Source of the DNA: Spirochaetales bacterium
Lineage (GTDB): Bacteria; Spirochaetota; Leptospiria; Leptospirales; Leptonemataceae
Assembly (NCBI GenBank): GCA_024233935.1
Contig: JACKOY010000008.1
Location: 1 to 64,000, forward strand
Length of the DNA stretch: 64,000 bases
Direction: 5' to 3'
Below the pieces are notes generated by a model that saw only the letters and a program-made list of their open reading frames with translations, was not told where the DNA came from and searched no databases. Every line of letters begins with the position of its first letter. The first letter of the stretch is position 1. Below, in pieces: positions 1-8,097 of the stretch. A program made the translations under genes and the position numbers.

Positions 1-1218
1 GAGCAGGGCGACAGCCTGGTGCTCACCATCGACCGTGACGTGCAGACGGCGGCCTACCAGGCCCTCGTGAACTCCGGGCGGCGCGGGACCGCAATTGCGA
101 TTCGTGCCGCTACCGGTGAGATTCTGGCGCTGGTTTCGAATCCTACATTCGATCCCAATATCCTTTCCAGCGGCACGGCGCACCAACGAGAAGAGCACCT
201 GGCCCAGATCAGTCGCCACGATGGATTTCTAAACCTGGCGATTCAGGGTAAATCCCCCCCGGCGTCAACGTTCAAGCCCCTGGTGGCTCTGGCGGCACTG
301 GAACGCGCCCCCCAGCGCGATATCAATATGCACACATCGTTCACCTGCCACGGTTCGTACGTGCTGCAAAGCACCCGTCCGGGCGTGCCGGATGCGCGCT
401 ACGCCTGCTGGAACGCGGGGCATGGCACAAACGATATGATCGGGGCGATTGCCCAGAGCTGCAATGTGTACTTCTACAATCTGGGTTATCACATCGGCTC
501 ACGCCCCATCATCTACTTTGCCCGGGCCTTCGGGCTGGAGCGGCCCACCGGGATCGACCTGCCGGGCGAAATCCACGGACTGGTGCCGGACGAACGCTGG
601 AAACAGCTGAACTGGGCGAGCAAGTGGTACGATGGAGACACCCTCAACCTTGCAATCGGTCAGGGCTTTTTGCAGACCACGCCGATGGAGATTGCCTTTC
701 TTTTCAGCGCCCTGGCGAACCGCGGAAAATTGATTCAGCCCCATCTGGTGCGGGAAGTGCGGGACCCCGAAGGCCACGTGGTGCGTCGCATCGCGCCGGC
801 CATTGATCAGGTGGCCGTTTCCCAGTCGAACCTGGCGGTGGTGCAGCGCGGTATGCGCGCCGTGGTCACACGCGGGACGACCCGGCGACTGGCGGCCATC
901 CCGGTGCCGATAGCGGGCAAGACGGGAACGGCCCAGACGCGCAGCAACCGCCAGAGCCGCAATCATGCCTGGTTTGCCGGCTTCGCTCCGTTCGGCGCCG
1001 CCCCGGAGGACATTGTCGTCGTCGTTGTCTGGATCGAATACGGCCAGGGCGGGGCGGCCGCAGCCGCGCCGGTAGCAGGCGAAATTTTTCAGGCCGCCTT
1101 TCCCAACTGGACTCAACGCGATACCCTGGCTCTGGAACAGCCGCCGGGGGGCTTTGAGAACATCAGCGAACAGGCGCTGCCCGGCCCCGCCCGGGTGGAG
1201 CAGCCGGATGATCAATAA
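1..1218 (+). CDS. mrdA: Penicillin-binding protein 2, C-terminal part (partial at window start)
   Basis: Class B PBP, the transpeptidase that crosslinks peptidoglycan during cell elongation. The reading frame is open from base 1, so the N-terminal pedestal domain lies outside the window. All three active-site motifs are visible in order: SxxK as STFK (codons 265-276), SxN as SCN about 65 residues later, and KTGT near base 918. The next gene, rodA, starts 13 bases after the stop. The mrdA-rodA pair is the classic elongasome arrangement, in which RodA polymerises glycan strands and PBP2 crosslinks them. The C-terminal tail of about 40 residues beyond the catalytic core is Pro/Glu-rich. Confidence 0.93.
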   Translation, partial: EQGDSLVLTIDRDVQTAAYQALVNSGRRGTAIAIRAATGEILALVSNPTFDPNILSSGTAHQREEHLAQISRHDGFLNLAIQGKSPPASTFKPLVALAALERAPQRDINMHTSFTCHGSYVLQSTRPGVPDARYACWNAGHGTNDMIGAIAQSCNVYFYNLGYHIGSRPIIYFARAFGLERPTGIDLPGEIHGLVPDERWKQLNWASKWYDGDTLNLAIGQGFLQTTPMEIAFLFSALANRGKLIQPHLVREVRDPEGHVVRRIAPAIDQVAVSQSNLAVVQRGMRAVVTRGTTRRLAAIPVPIAGKTGTAQTRSNRQSRNHAWFAGFAPFGAAPEDIVVVVVWIEYGQGGAAAAAPVAGEIFQAAFPNWTQRDTLALEQPPGGFENISEQALPGPARVEQPDDQ

Positions 1219-1231
1219 TCGGTAATCAGGA

Positions 1232-2764
1232 TTGGAGAAGCGGCTCCGCATAGATATCCTGCTCGTTGCCTGCATCCTGTTTGTGGTGCTGGCCGGCATC
1301 TTCACGCTCTACACGCAGGAGTCCGTAACCGACGATAGCTCCGGAAAGTGGATCAAGCAGGCGGTCTTTTTTGCGATCGGCCTGATCATGATGTTCGCCA
1401 TTCGCAAGCTGAACTACAATCTGCTCGCCAGCTACGCTCTTCCGATCTATGCCTTCGGCATTTTTCTGCTGTTGATCACGCTGATCCCGGGTATTGGAAC
1501 GCGGGTCAAAGGCGCCCAGTCCTGGATCCGTTTCGGAGAGTACGGCTTCCAGACTTCTGAGGTGGCCAAGCTTGCAACCATCATCCTGCTGGCACGCTAC
1601 CTGGAGTTGAAAGAGCGGGAACTGGACCGCATCCCGTCACTGTTGATTCCATTCGGCATTGCCGTGCTCCCCATGATTTTGATCGTCGTGCAGCCCGATT
1701 TTGGCGGCGCCTTTTCTTTCGCTCCGGTACTCATGTCGATGCTCTTTATCGCCGGCGCCGACGTGTACCACATCGGCTCGGTGCTGGTTTTCTTTGGAGT
1801 GTCCTTCAGCATACCGCTCTATCTGGAATACTACAAAATTACCCTGGTCACACCGCTGCTCGAACATCTGGCGGAGTTGCAGAAGACAGACCTGATTCCG
1901 GCCGTTCGCATTTTACAATATGACATATGGAAGTTCCTGGACGGCGGCATTATTCCGGACACTGTAAGTGAAACCGACCTGCCGTATCTTCGCAACGTGC
2001 TGGGCAACGAAAATCTGATCGAGAGTTTGCGGGACGCGGCGGAGGCCGTTCGCTACGAGTCGGGCGGCTTTATCCTGCTGGTGCTCCAGAATATTAACCT
2101 GCTGTTGATCCTCGGACTGCTGCTTGCCCTGGTCGCGTTGGCGCTTTTTGTGGTCCGTGTCACCCAGGGCACAAGCATGGAACATCTGCGACGCTACTAC
2201 ATTCCGGTCGGTGTGCTCGGTATTTCCCTTCTGGCTGCCGTAACCGTTTATACTTTTGTTCCTTTTCGGCCTCACCAGGTTGCCCGGGTGACGGCCTTCG
2301 TAAACCCGGACCAGTTTCCGCGAGACCTGGCCTATCAGATTCGTGCTTCAAAGGCGGCGATTGGCTCCGGCCAGCTCACAGGGCGGGGCTTCTTTGAAGG
2401 TGACATGACGATGGGACATGTGCCCCTTGTGCCGGAATCTTCGACGGACTTTATCTTTACATCCTGGAGCGAACGCACCGGTTTTCTGGGCTCGGTGTTT
2501 TTGCTTTTGGCCCTGTTTGCCATCCCCCTGCGGGGGCTATTGATCTCCTTCGAAGCGCGCGATCGATTCGGCTCACTTCTGGCGGCCGGGATCACATTTC
2601 TTCTGTTTTACCATATGGCCCTGAACACAGGAATCGCTCTGGGATTGCTACCGGTTACGGGCTTGCCGTTGAGTTTTATGAGCTACGGGGGCTCCCACCT
2701 GCTCACGTGCATGATGGCCGCCGGCATACTGCTCAGCATTTACCGCCGTCGTTTCGCAAATTGA
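1232..2764 (+). CDS. rodA: Rod-shape-determining SEDS glycosyltransferase RodA (with extra internal segment)
   Basis: Polytopic SEDS-family peptidoglycan polymerase, partner of PBP2. It starts with TTG at 1232, with a short AGG-type ribosome site just upstream. Family landmarks are the QPDFGG motif around residue 154 and the C-terminal half with SSTDFIFT, ERTGFLG and a final SYGGSHL motif. At 510 residues it is over 100 longer than the roughly 370 usual for RodA. The surplus lies at about residues 200-315, after the QPDFGG helix. It includes a charged stretch with EHLAELQ and LIESLRDAAE and one extra hydrophobic segment (LLLILGLLLALVALALFVV). The function call is secure; the role of the insertion is unknown. 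Confidence 0.93.
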   Translation: MEKRLRIDILLVACILFVVLAGIFTLYTQESVTDDSSGKWIKQAVFFAIGLIMMFAIRKLNYNLLASYALPIYAFGIFLLLITLIPGIGTRVKGAQSWIRFGEYGFQTSEVAKLATIILLARYLELKERELDRIPSLLIPFGIAVLPMILIVVQPDFGGAFSFAPVLMSMLFIAGADVYHIGSVLVFFGVSFSIPLYLEYYKITLVTPLLEHLAELQKTDLIPAVRILQYDIWKFLDGGIIPDTVSETDLPYLRNVLGNENLIESLRDAAEAVRYESGGFILLVLQNINLLLILGLLLALVALALFVVRVTQGTSMEHLRRYYIPVGVLGISLLAAVTVYTFVPFRPHQVARVTAFVNPDQFPRDLAYQIRASKAAIGSGQLTGRGFFEGDMTMGHVPLVPESSTDFIFTSWSERTGFLGSVFLLLALFAIPLRGLLISFEARDRFGSLLAAGITFLLFYHMALNTGIALGLLPVTGLPLSFMSYGGSHLLTCMMAAGILLSIYRRRFAN

Positions 2765-2818
2765 CCGGCCCGGTTGCGCCTACACTGTCGCCGGACCCTA
2801 TCCGATACTACTGGTTAG

Positions 2819-3574
2819 ATGAATGGTTCCGAAAGGCCAAACCGAACAGGCATTGCGGCCGGAACCGTTGCGGCCCTGACCAGCCTGGCCGGAGAACTCC
2901 AGGACGAAATCCAGAAGACCATCGGCCCGGCCGAACGCGTACGCGAGCATCTGGAACATCTGGAGCAGGCCTCCGCGCGACTTCTGAAACTGGCCGGGCA
3001 ATTTCCACCCCGACTGCAGGAACGCATCAGAAGAATTGACGCGGTTCTTCGCAAGGTCCGACGGTCCGATGGTGATGGACCATCCCGAACACTGCTAACA
3101 TGGGTCGCCACACAGTTGCAGCAAGTCGACGCGCTGGCCCACTGGACCTGGCCGCCACGGCCCCGGACCCGGCCCCGCCCGCGCCTCGGACCGGGCCTCA
3201 GCACCGACGATCTGATTCTATACCGCTACGGCGACCTTCGTTTCGCGGTTCGCGGACGCGTTCTGTACAATGTCCGCGAGGCAAAGCCCGGCCACCGATA
3301 TTCGGTACGTCGTGGCGAAGATGAGCTGGAGCTGTTTCCGGAACGCCAGGGGGAAGGCCCCGAGAACCTATTGGTCGTGGAATTCGGAGAGGGTCGGCGC
3401 CTGGCTTTGCGTTACGGCCAAATTGAGGAAGTTCGCCGACCGACTCCCGGCCGCTTCCAACTCGAACCCCTGCGACACAGACACCCCATCGTCAGCGCCT
3501 GGCTGAGAGTGGGCCCCCGACGTTACCTGGTGATCGGGTCTAGCCTCGAAAAACCTGAGACAGGCTCTGATTGA
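2819..3574 (+). CDS. Hypothetical protein, N-terminal helices and possible CheW-like C-terminal half
   Basis: 251-residue soluble protein with no signal peptide, 54 bases downstream of rodA on the same strand. Residues 10-85 are rich in Glu, Leu and Arg and look helical. Residues 100-125 form an Arg/Pro-rich linker. Residues 130-245 look beta-rich, with an alternation (LLVVEFG, RRLALRYGQIEEVRR, then HPIVSAWLRVG and YLVIG) reminiscent of the second half of CheW domains. The CheW resemblance is by eye and weak. Its last 35 bases overlap the 3' end of the convergent MarR gene. It could be an elongasome accessory or a divergent signalling adaptor; I cannot assign a function. Confidence 0.7.
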   Translation: MNGSERPNRTGIAAGTVAALTSLAGELQDEIQKTIGPAERVREHLEHLEQASARLLKLAGQFPPRLQERIRRIDAVLRKVRRSDGDGPSRTLLTWVATQLQQVDALAHWTWPPRPRTRPRPRLGPGLSTDDLILYRYGDLRFAVRGRVLYNVREAKPGHRYSVRRGEDELELFPERQGEGPENLLVVEFGEGRRLALRYGQIEEVRRPTPGRFQLEPLRHRHPIVSAWLRVGPRRYLVIGSSLEKPETGSD

Positions 3575-3977
3575 ATTCGCTCATGTCCCGGGCAAATTGA
3601 TTCAGACGCGCGCGACCCCAGACTTTGTTCATTGTCTGAAAAATCTTGTTTTCGATCTCACGAATGTTCTCGCTCAGCGCATGACCCTTCTTGGTAACGA
3701 CGAGCCGCTTCACGCGACGGTCGGTCTGGTCGGCGTGACTGGTAACAAGACCCGCATTCTGAAGCGAACGCACCGCCTGGCTCATCGTCATCGGATCGCG
3801 GCGCAGAATCTTCCCAAGCTCACCCTGGGAGATTTCCGCATGCTTATCCACAAACCGCAGAATCGAAAGCGCAAGCGCGCTGTGTTTTTCTTTGCCGGGC
3901 AAGGACTCCCGGATCATGTCCATCGAACCCCGATGGGCGGCGCCCATCGTTACGAGCAGTTCTTGTGTTGCACTCAT
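3540..3977 (-). CDS. MarR-family transcriptional regulator
   Basis: 145-residue winged-helix repressor of the MarR type. The recognition region reads EISQGELGKILRRDPMTMSQ, then VRSLQNAGLV, and the wing contains DQTDRRVKRLVVTKKG, the family's typical D-R-R wing signature. The ATG at 3977 is preferred over an in-frame TTG at 3983 because GAGGA lies about 10 bases upstream of the ATG. Three copies of TTGAAT occur in its leader (see the regulatory entry), suggesting autoregulation. No obvious effector pump or enzyme is divergently paired; the gene upstream runs in the same direction. Confidence 0.88.
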   Translation of the reverse strand: MSATQELLVTMGAAHRGSMDMIRESLPGKEKHSALALSILRFVDKHAEISQGELGKILRRDPMTMSQAVRSLQNAGLVTSHADQTDRRVKRLVVTKKGHALSENIREIENKIFQTMNKVWGRARLNQFARDMSEFNQSLSQVFRG

Positions 3978-4022
3978 ATTCAAGCTATCCTCGATTCAAT
4001 ATACCCGAGTTAGACGATTCAA
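3978..4022 (-). promoter_or_regulatory. Triple TTGAAT direct repeats upstream of marR (candidate operator/promoter)
   Basis: On the minus strand TTGAAT occurs at 4022-4017, 3999-3994 and 3983-3978. The first two are extended to TTGAATCG and lie 23 bases apart start to start. A TATATT overlaps the middle repeat at 4003-3998. Iterated sites just ahead of a MarR gene usually mark the repressor's own operator, but MarR sites are normally palindromic and these are direct repeats, so the assignment is tentative. Confidence 0.35.
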
Positions 4023-4147
4023 CAAGCACGAATCCGTTACATTTGAGTCTTTTTAACGAATTGCTCATAGGGGACGAACACGGCCAACACACTGGCTCCG
4101 CCAGGCAGAATCCTAAACTAGATTCATCGTTTTCTGTTATTCTCGCG

Positions 4148-5239
4148 CTACGGCTCTGTCAAAGGATTGGCCTCCAGAAGGGCCCGCCGATCCTCAGGGG
4201 ATAAATCTACCAGTTTGGTCATTCTGTCGAAGAAACACGGCCAACTGCCTGCGCAACCGGCAAACTGCCTGGCGAAAAAACCACTGCCCCCCGAATACCT
4301 CAAGTACTGCAAGAAATGTGCATTATTGAAGTCCGTACCGGCCATTTCTTCGAGCCGCAGGATTCTGAAGGTGGGGGCCTGCCGCAGCAGCTCAGAGCGA
4401 AACTGCTCGATAATCGCAGTCTTTCCCTCCAGTAGCGCTTGCCGCTCCCGCCCCGATTGGTACAGGGTCTCAAGCTGGAGCGCATACTCACGAAACAAAA
4501 CGTTCAGGCGCGCCTGTTCGGCACGGAGCTCAATGAGCCTCCCCGCAACTTCGTCCTGGCCATTCTCCCGGTAGAACTGAAGCGCTCCTTCCCGCTCCAC
4601 AAAGCTGGCGAAAGACTCGTTAAAGCTGACATCGCCGGGAAACCAGAGCGTTCTGTGTGCCGACTCGTGGATAACGAGGTGGGTCAAATAGACATCCGAA
4701 TAACTCATTTGAGAGGAGAGCAAAGGATCGTCAAACCAGCCCAGGGTTGAATAGGCCGGAACGTCAGACACCAGAACGTCGAAGCCCTCCCGGGACAGCG
4801 CGTCGGCCTTTTCCTGCGCCTCTTCGCGCGAAAAGTAACCAAGGTACGGCACACTTCCGACAACCGGAAACCACCAGGTGTGGGCTTCCAGGCGTAACGG
4901 TTCGCTGGCCGTCACGTTGTAAGCGGCGGCATCCCGGCCGGTGAACGTATACGTTGTATAGGTTTCTCCGGCCCGAAGACCCAGATGCTCGTTGGCGAAT
5001 GTCCGGACCCGTTCCACGTGCTCCAGTTTTCGGCGCACCTCTTCGGGCGTTTCGGGGTCAGCAATAACCTCGTTGATTGGCTCGCGTCCCAGCAGAATTT
5101 GGGCCTGTCCGCAACCGGCACGGGCAAGATATCCCAGGCAACCGGTCGTCAAAACAACCAGAAACGCCAAAATCAAGGCAATCAGGGCCGGTCGGAAGGC
5201 CCGGAAACGGGGTTTCATTTTCGTTGACGGTTGGGCCAT
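4148..5239 (-). CDS. Predicted lipoprotein aminopeptidase (COG4324-type zinc metallopeptidase)
   Basis: 363-residue membrane-anchored metallopeptidase. I chose the ATG at 5239 because GGATGG precedes it at good spacing, and a more upstream start would overlap metK on the other strand. A hydrophobic signal (ALILAFLVVLTTG) ends in a lipobox with Cys at about residue 33. The zinc site is HESAH near residue 190, followed by NESFASFVE, which provides the third ligand as in gluzincins. This matches the uncharacterised 'predicted aminopeptidase' family (PF10023) found in many Gram-negatives. Substrate unknown. Confidence 0.8.
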   Translation of the reverse strand: MAQPSTKMKPRFRAFRPALIALILAFLVVLTTGCLGYLARAGCGQAQILLGREPINEVIADPETPEEVRRKLEHVERVRTFANEHLGLRAGETYTTYTFTGRDAAAYNVTASEPLRLEAHTWWFPVVGSVPYLGYFSREEAQEKADALSREGFDVLVSDVPAYSTLGWFDDPLLSSQMSYSDVYLTHLVIHESAHRTLWFPGDVSFNESFASFVEREGALQFYRENGQDEVAGRLIELRAEQARLNVLFREYALQLETLYQSGRERQALLEGKTAIIEQFRSELLRQAPTFRILRLEEMAGTDFNNAHFLQYLRYSGGSGFFARQFAGCAGSWPCFFDRMTKLVDLSPEDRRALLEANPLTEP

Positions 5240-5310
5240 TTGCAAAATTCCATCCTTAAGCGCCCGAAAAACAAAAGAAATGCGTGGCTGAGTCGCGCCA
5301 AACGTTAAAC

Positions 5311-5336
5311 CAAGGCCCCCCCTTGCCGAAAGGCAA
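5311..5336 (+). promoter_or_regulatory. metK leader with two mutually exclusive hairpins
   Basis: CAAGG (5311-5315) can pair with CCTTG (5321-5325) around a CCCCC loop. Alternatively TTGCC (5323-5327) can pair with GGCAA (5332-5336) around a GAAA tetraloop. The two stems share bases 5323-5325, so they compete. The second stem buries AAAGG (5329-5333), the only Shine-Dalgarno-like sequence near the metK start. This has the geometry of a translational switch. I could not match it to a named SAM riboswitch class. Confidence 0.4.
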
Positions 5337-5351
5337 AAATTGAAACCGACT

Positions 5352-6512
5352 ATGACCCCAAAAAACTTCATTTTTACATCTGAATCCGTATCCGAAGGCC
5401 ATCCGGACAAAGTCAGCGATCAAATCTCGGACGCAATACTGGACGCACATCTGGCCGGAGATCCCCGAAGCCGCGTTGCATGCGAAACGCTGGTGACCAC
5501 CGACTTCATTTGTATCGCGGGCGAAATTACTTCGACTCACAAAGTTGATTACGAAGCAGTCGCCCGAAAAGTAACCAAAGATATCGGCTACACTCATGCG
5601 GACATCGGCTTTAATGGAGCGACCGCGGAAGTAGACGTTCGCGTGCATGATCAATCGCCCGATATTTCCCAGGGCGTCACCGAGGGACAGGGCAAGTACG
5701 CCGAGCAGGGTGCGGGAGACCAGGGCCTGATGTTCGGTTTTGCTATCGATGAAACGGATGAGCTGATGCCCATGCCGATCAGTCTCTCGCACAAGCTGGT
5801 GCAATATCTGGCCGAACTGCGGCACAATGGCACACTTGCGGGCATCCTGCCGGACTCCAAAAGCCAGGTGGCAGTTGAATACCGGGACGGTCGACCGCAT
5901 CGTGTGGACACGATTGTCATCTCCACCCAGCACCGCGAGAATGTGACCGCCGAGCAACTCGAGGAAATGATGATCGAACAGGTGATCAAGCATGTTGTGC
6001 CGGCCGAACTCTTGAAAGAAACCCGGTTCCTCATCAATCCGACCGGCAAGTTCGTCGTAGGCGGGCCCCATGGCGACTGTGGCCTGACGGGCCGCAAGAT
6101 CATCGTCGACACCTATGGCGGTTATGGACGTCACGGCGGGGGAGCCTTCTCCGGAAAAGACCCCTCAAAGGTGGATCGTAGCGCCGCCTACATGTCACGG
6201 TACGCCGCAAAGAACATTGTTGCCGCCGGTCTGGCTACGCGCTGCGAACTCCAGGTCTCCTACGCGATCGGATTTCCGCAACCCGTGTCGATACTGGTCG
6301 ATACTTTTGGCACCAACACGATCTCCGAAGAAGAGATTGCCAAAAGAGTGCGGGCCAATTTCGACTTTTCTCCGTCAGGTATCGTACGCACCCTGAAGCT
6401 TACGGAGAAGGGACGCCGGTATCTGGATACGGCGGCCTACGGACATTTCGGACGCGAGGGAGAGACCTTCACCTGGGAACGAACCGACCGGGTGGATGCG
6501 CTCAAATCCTGA
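5352..6512 (+). CDS. metK: S-adenosylmethionine synthetase
   Basis: Makes S-adenosylmethionine from methionine and ATP in the cytoplasm. Signature motifs are the N-terminal FTSESVSEGHPDKVSDQISD, the central GAGDQGLMFG and the phosphate-binding GGGAFSGKDPSKVDRS, and length (386 residues) is normal. ATG at 5352 gives the usual short lead before FTSESVSEGH. However, an in-frame TTG at 5340 sits six bases after AAAGG and would add four residues, so translation might start there. The leader is structured (5311-5336). The gene is followed 22 bases later by the transketolase half-gene on the same strand. Confidence 0.97.
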   Translation: MTPKNFIFTSESVSEGHPDKVSDQISDAILDAHLAGDPRSRVACETLVTTDFICIAGEITSTHKVDYEAVARKVTKDIGYTHADIGFNGATAEVDVRVHDQSPDISQGVTEGQGKYAEQGAGDQGLMFGFAIDETDELMPMPISLSHKLVQYLAELRHNGTLAGILPDSKSQVAVEYRDGRPHRVDTIVISTQHRENVTAEQLEEMMIEQVIKHVVPAELLKETRFLINPTGKFVVGGPHGDCGLTGRKIIVDTYGGYGRHGGGAFSGKDPSKVDRSAAYMSRYAAKNIVAAGLATRCELQVSYAIGFPQPVSILVDTFGTNTISEEEIAKRVRANFDFSPSGIVRTLKLTEKGRRYLDTAAYGHFGREGETFTWERTDRVDALKS

Positions 6513-6534
6513 AGCAGGATAACGGAACCACTCC

Positions 6535-7479
6535 TTGGAAAAAAAGGCCACGCGGGACGGGTATGGTGAAGCTCTCCTGGAGCTTGGCCGATCCCACGAA
6601 AATATCGTTGTACTGGATGCCGACCTGTCGGGATCCACGAAAACCAACCGCTTTGCAAAGGAATTCCCGGAACGCTTCTTCAACGTCGGCGTTGCCGAGC
6701 AAAACCTGGTCGGAGTCACAGCCGGATTCGCGCTGTCGGGCATGGTCCCCTTCGCGTCGAGCTTTGCGATGTTTTTGGCGGGCCGGGCCTGGGAGATTGT
6801 ACGCAACTCAATCGCCTATCCGGGCTTGAACGCCAAACTTGTCGCTACCCACGCCGGACTCACCGTGGGTGAAGATGGAGCGAGCCATCAGATTATCGAA
6901 GACATCGGTTTGATGCGAGTAATCCCGGACATGCAGGTGTTCGTCCCGTCAGACTACGAAGAAACGATGCAAATCATCAGGCGCGCTTACGCCATCAAGG
7001 GACCCTGCTACGTACGTTGCGGCCGCAGCGCCACGCCGGTTCTGGCCCGCAAGTCGTCGTACAGCTTCCGGGAAGGACGGGGAGAGGTACGGCGGGAAGG
7101 CAAGGACGTAACCATAGTCGCCTGCGGAGTCATGGTCCATGAAGCCGATGAAGCGGCTAACCTGCTCAAGGAAAAGGGCATCAGTGCGGCGGTTGTAAAT
7201 ATGGCTTCCATTAAGCCAATTGATGAAGCCCTTCTGAAGCGCCTGGCGAAGAAAACCGGCGCCATGGTCACCGCCGAAGAACACAACATCGTGGGTGGAT
7301 TGGGATCGGCGGTCGCGGAAGTCCTGAGCGCCACGGCGCCGGTGCCGGTAATCCGGGTCGGGGTCGATGATCGTTTTGGCCAGAGCGGGGACGCTTACGA
7401 GTTGCTGAAACACTATGGGCTGACCGCCGCCAACATCGCCAAACAGGCTCAGCGCGCTATTAAACTGAAAGCCGGCTAA
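6535..7479 (+). CDS. Transketolase, C-terminal subunit (stand-alone half)
   Basis: 314-residue protein equal to the pyrimidine-binding and C-terminal domains of transketolase. Visible features include GVAEQNLVGVTAGFALSG, with the catalytic Glu that activates thiamine diphosphate, and GEDGASHQIIEDIG. In split transketolases this chain pairs with a separate N-terminal chain that binds the diphosphate part of the cofactor, and together they work in the non-oxidative pentose phosphate pathway. No N-terminal subunit lies beside it: metK is immediately upstream and a convergent gene begins 5 bases downstream. The start is TTG at 6535. Probably cotranscribed with metK. Confidence 0.9.
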   Translation: MEKKATRDGYGEALLELGRSHENIVVLDADLSGSTKTNRFAKEFPERFFNVGVAEQNLVGVTAGFALSGMVPFASSFAMFLAGRAWEIVRNSIAYPGLNAKLVATHAGLTVGEDGASHQIIEDIGLMRVIPDMQVFVPSDYEETMQIIRRAYAIKGPCYVRCGRSATPVLARKSSYSFREGRGEVRREGKDVTIVACGVMVHEADEAANLLKEKGISAAVVNMASIKPIDEALLKRLAKKTGAMVTAEEHNIVGGLGSAVAEVLSATAPVPVIRVGVDDRFGQSGDAYELLKHYGLTAANIAKQAQRAIKLKAG

Positions 7480-7483
7480 GCCC

Positions 7484-7996
7484 TCAGCACGCAACCGCCT
7501 GGTGCATCTGCGGGTAGATGCGAAACATGTACTCCCGGTAGCGGTCATAGGCCTCCACCATCTCATCCACCGACAGCCCCAGGGCAATCGCGGCGCGCAT
7601 GATGCGGGCGCCTTCACCCGGATGCGGTCGGCCGGCCCGGCGACGCATGGTCCGCAGGCTCTGGGCCAGGCGCTTCCGTAAGAGCGGTCGAGTCGAGTCC
7701 GCGTAGTCTCTGCTCAGGAACTGCTGAAACAATTCGCGGTGCATCGCGCCCGCATAACGCAAGAAAATGTAAACGTTTCGACTGATGCGCTCACGTTCGG
7801 CTTTCGGAAACGTGGAAAGGTACAGAAAAAGTATTGTTACACGGGCGGCTTCTTCCGCTTCCAGATGGCGCCTGGCCTCCTGGTAATAGTCCGAGTCCAT
7901 GCCCGCTTCTACGTAAACCGCGGCGCACTCGACAGCTTCGCGAATCAGTTCCGTATTGGTTTGCTCCTCTTTGGTTGAGGTTCCTCCCACTTTCAT
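7484..7996 (-). CDS. Hypothetical helical protein
   Basis: 170-residue soluble protein, mostly amphipathic helix with abundant Arg and Glu. The ATG at 7996 is supported by a GGGGGTG ribosome site at appropriate spacing. No signal peptide or membrane segment. Features include a tyrosine-containing central region (VYIFLRYAGAMHRELFQQFL) and a basic patch (RKRLAQSLRTMRRRAGR). I do not recognise the family. Its stop is only four bases from the transketolase stop on the other strand. The upstream gap to 8098 is AT-rich and probably carries its promoter. Confidence 0.65.
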   Translation of the reverse strand: MKVGGTSTKEEQTNTELIREAVECAAVYVEAGMDSDYYQEARRHLEAEEAARVTILFLYLSTFPKAERERISRNVYIFLRYAGAMHRELFQQFLSRDYADSTRPLLRKRLAQSLRTMRRRAGRPHPGEGARIMRAAIALGLSVDEMVEAYDRYREYMFRIYPQMHQAVAC

Positions 7997-8097
7997 AGCA
8001 CACCCCCGCGCTGACCAATTTCTAACATGGATACGCAAAACAGTCCAATGAATTTCCCCAAAAAATAAAAAACGGTGCACGACTAACTGATTGTGGT

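Noticed and set aside
499..1305. 268-codon open frame opposite the PBP2 and rodA junction
   Set aside because: It runs antisense across two well-supported genes and its translation is a low-complexity Arg/Gly-rich shadow.
5240..5351. A named SAM riboswitch class before metK
   Set aside because: The hairpins are suggestive, but I could not match the conserved core of any SAM or SAH class, so I report only a candidate switch.
5256..6134. Long open frame on the minus strand opposite metK
   Set aside because: It is the reverse of a highly conserved gene, has no ribosome site and shows no family features. It is a by-product of high-GC coding DNA.
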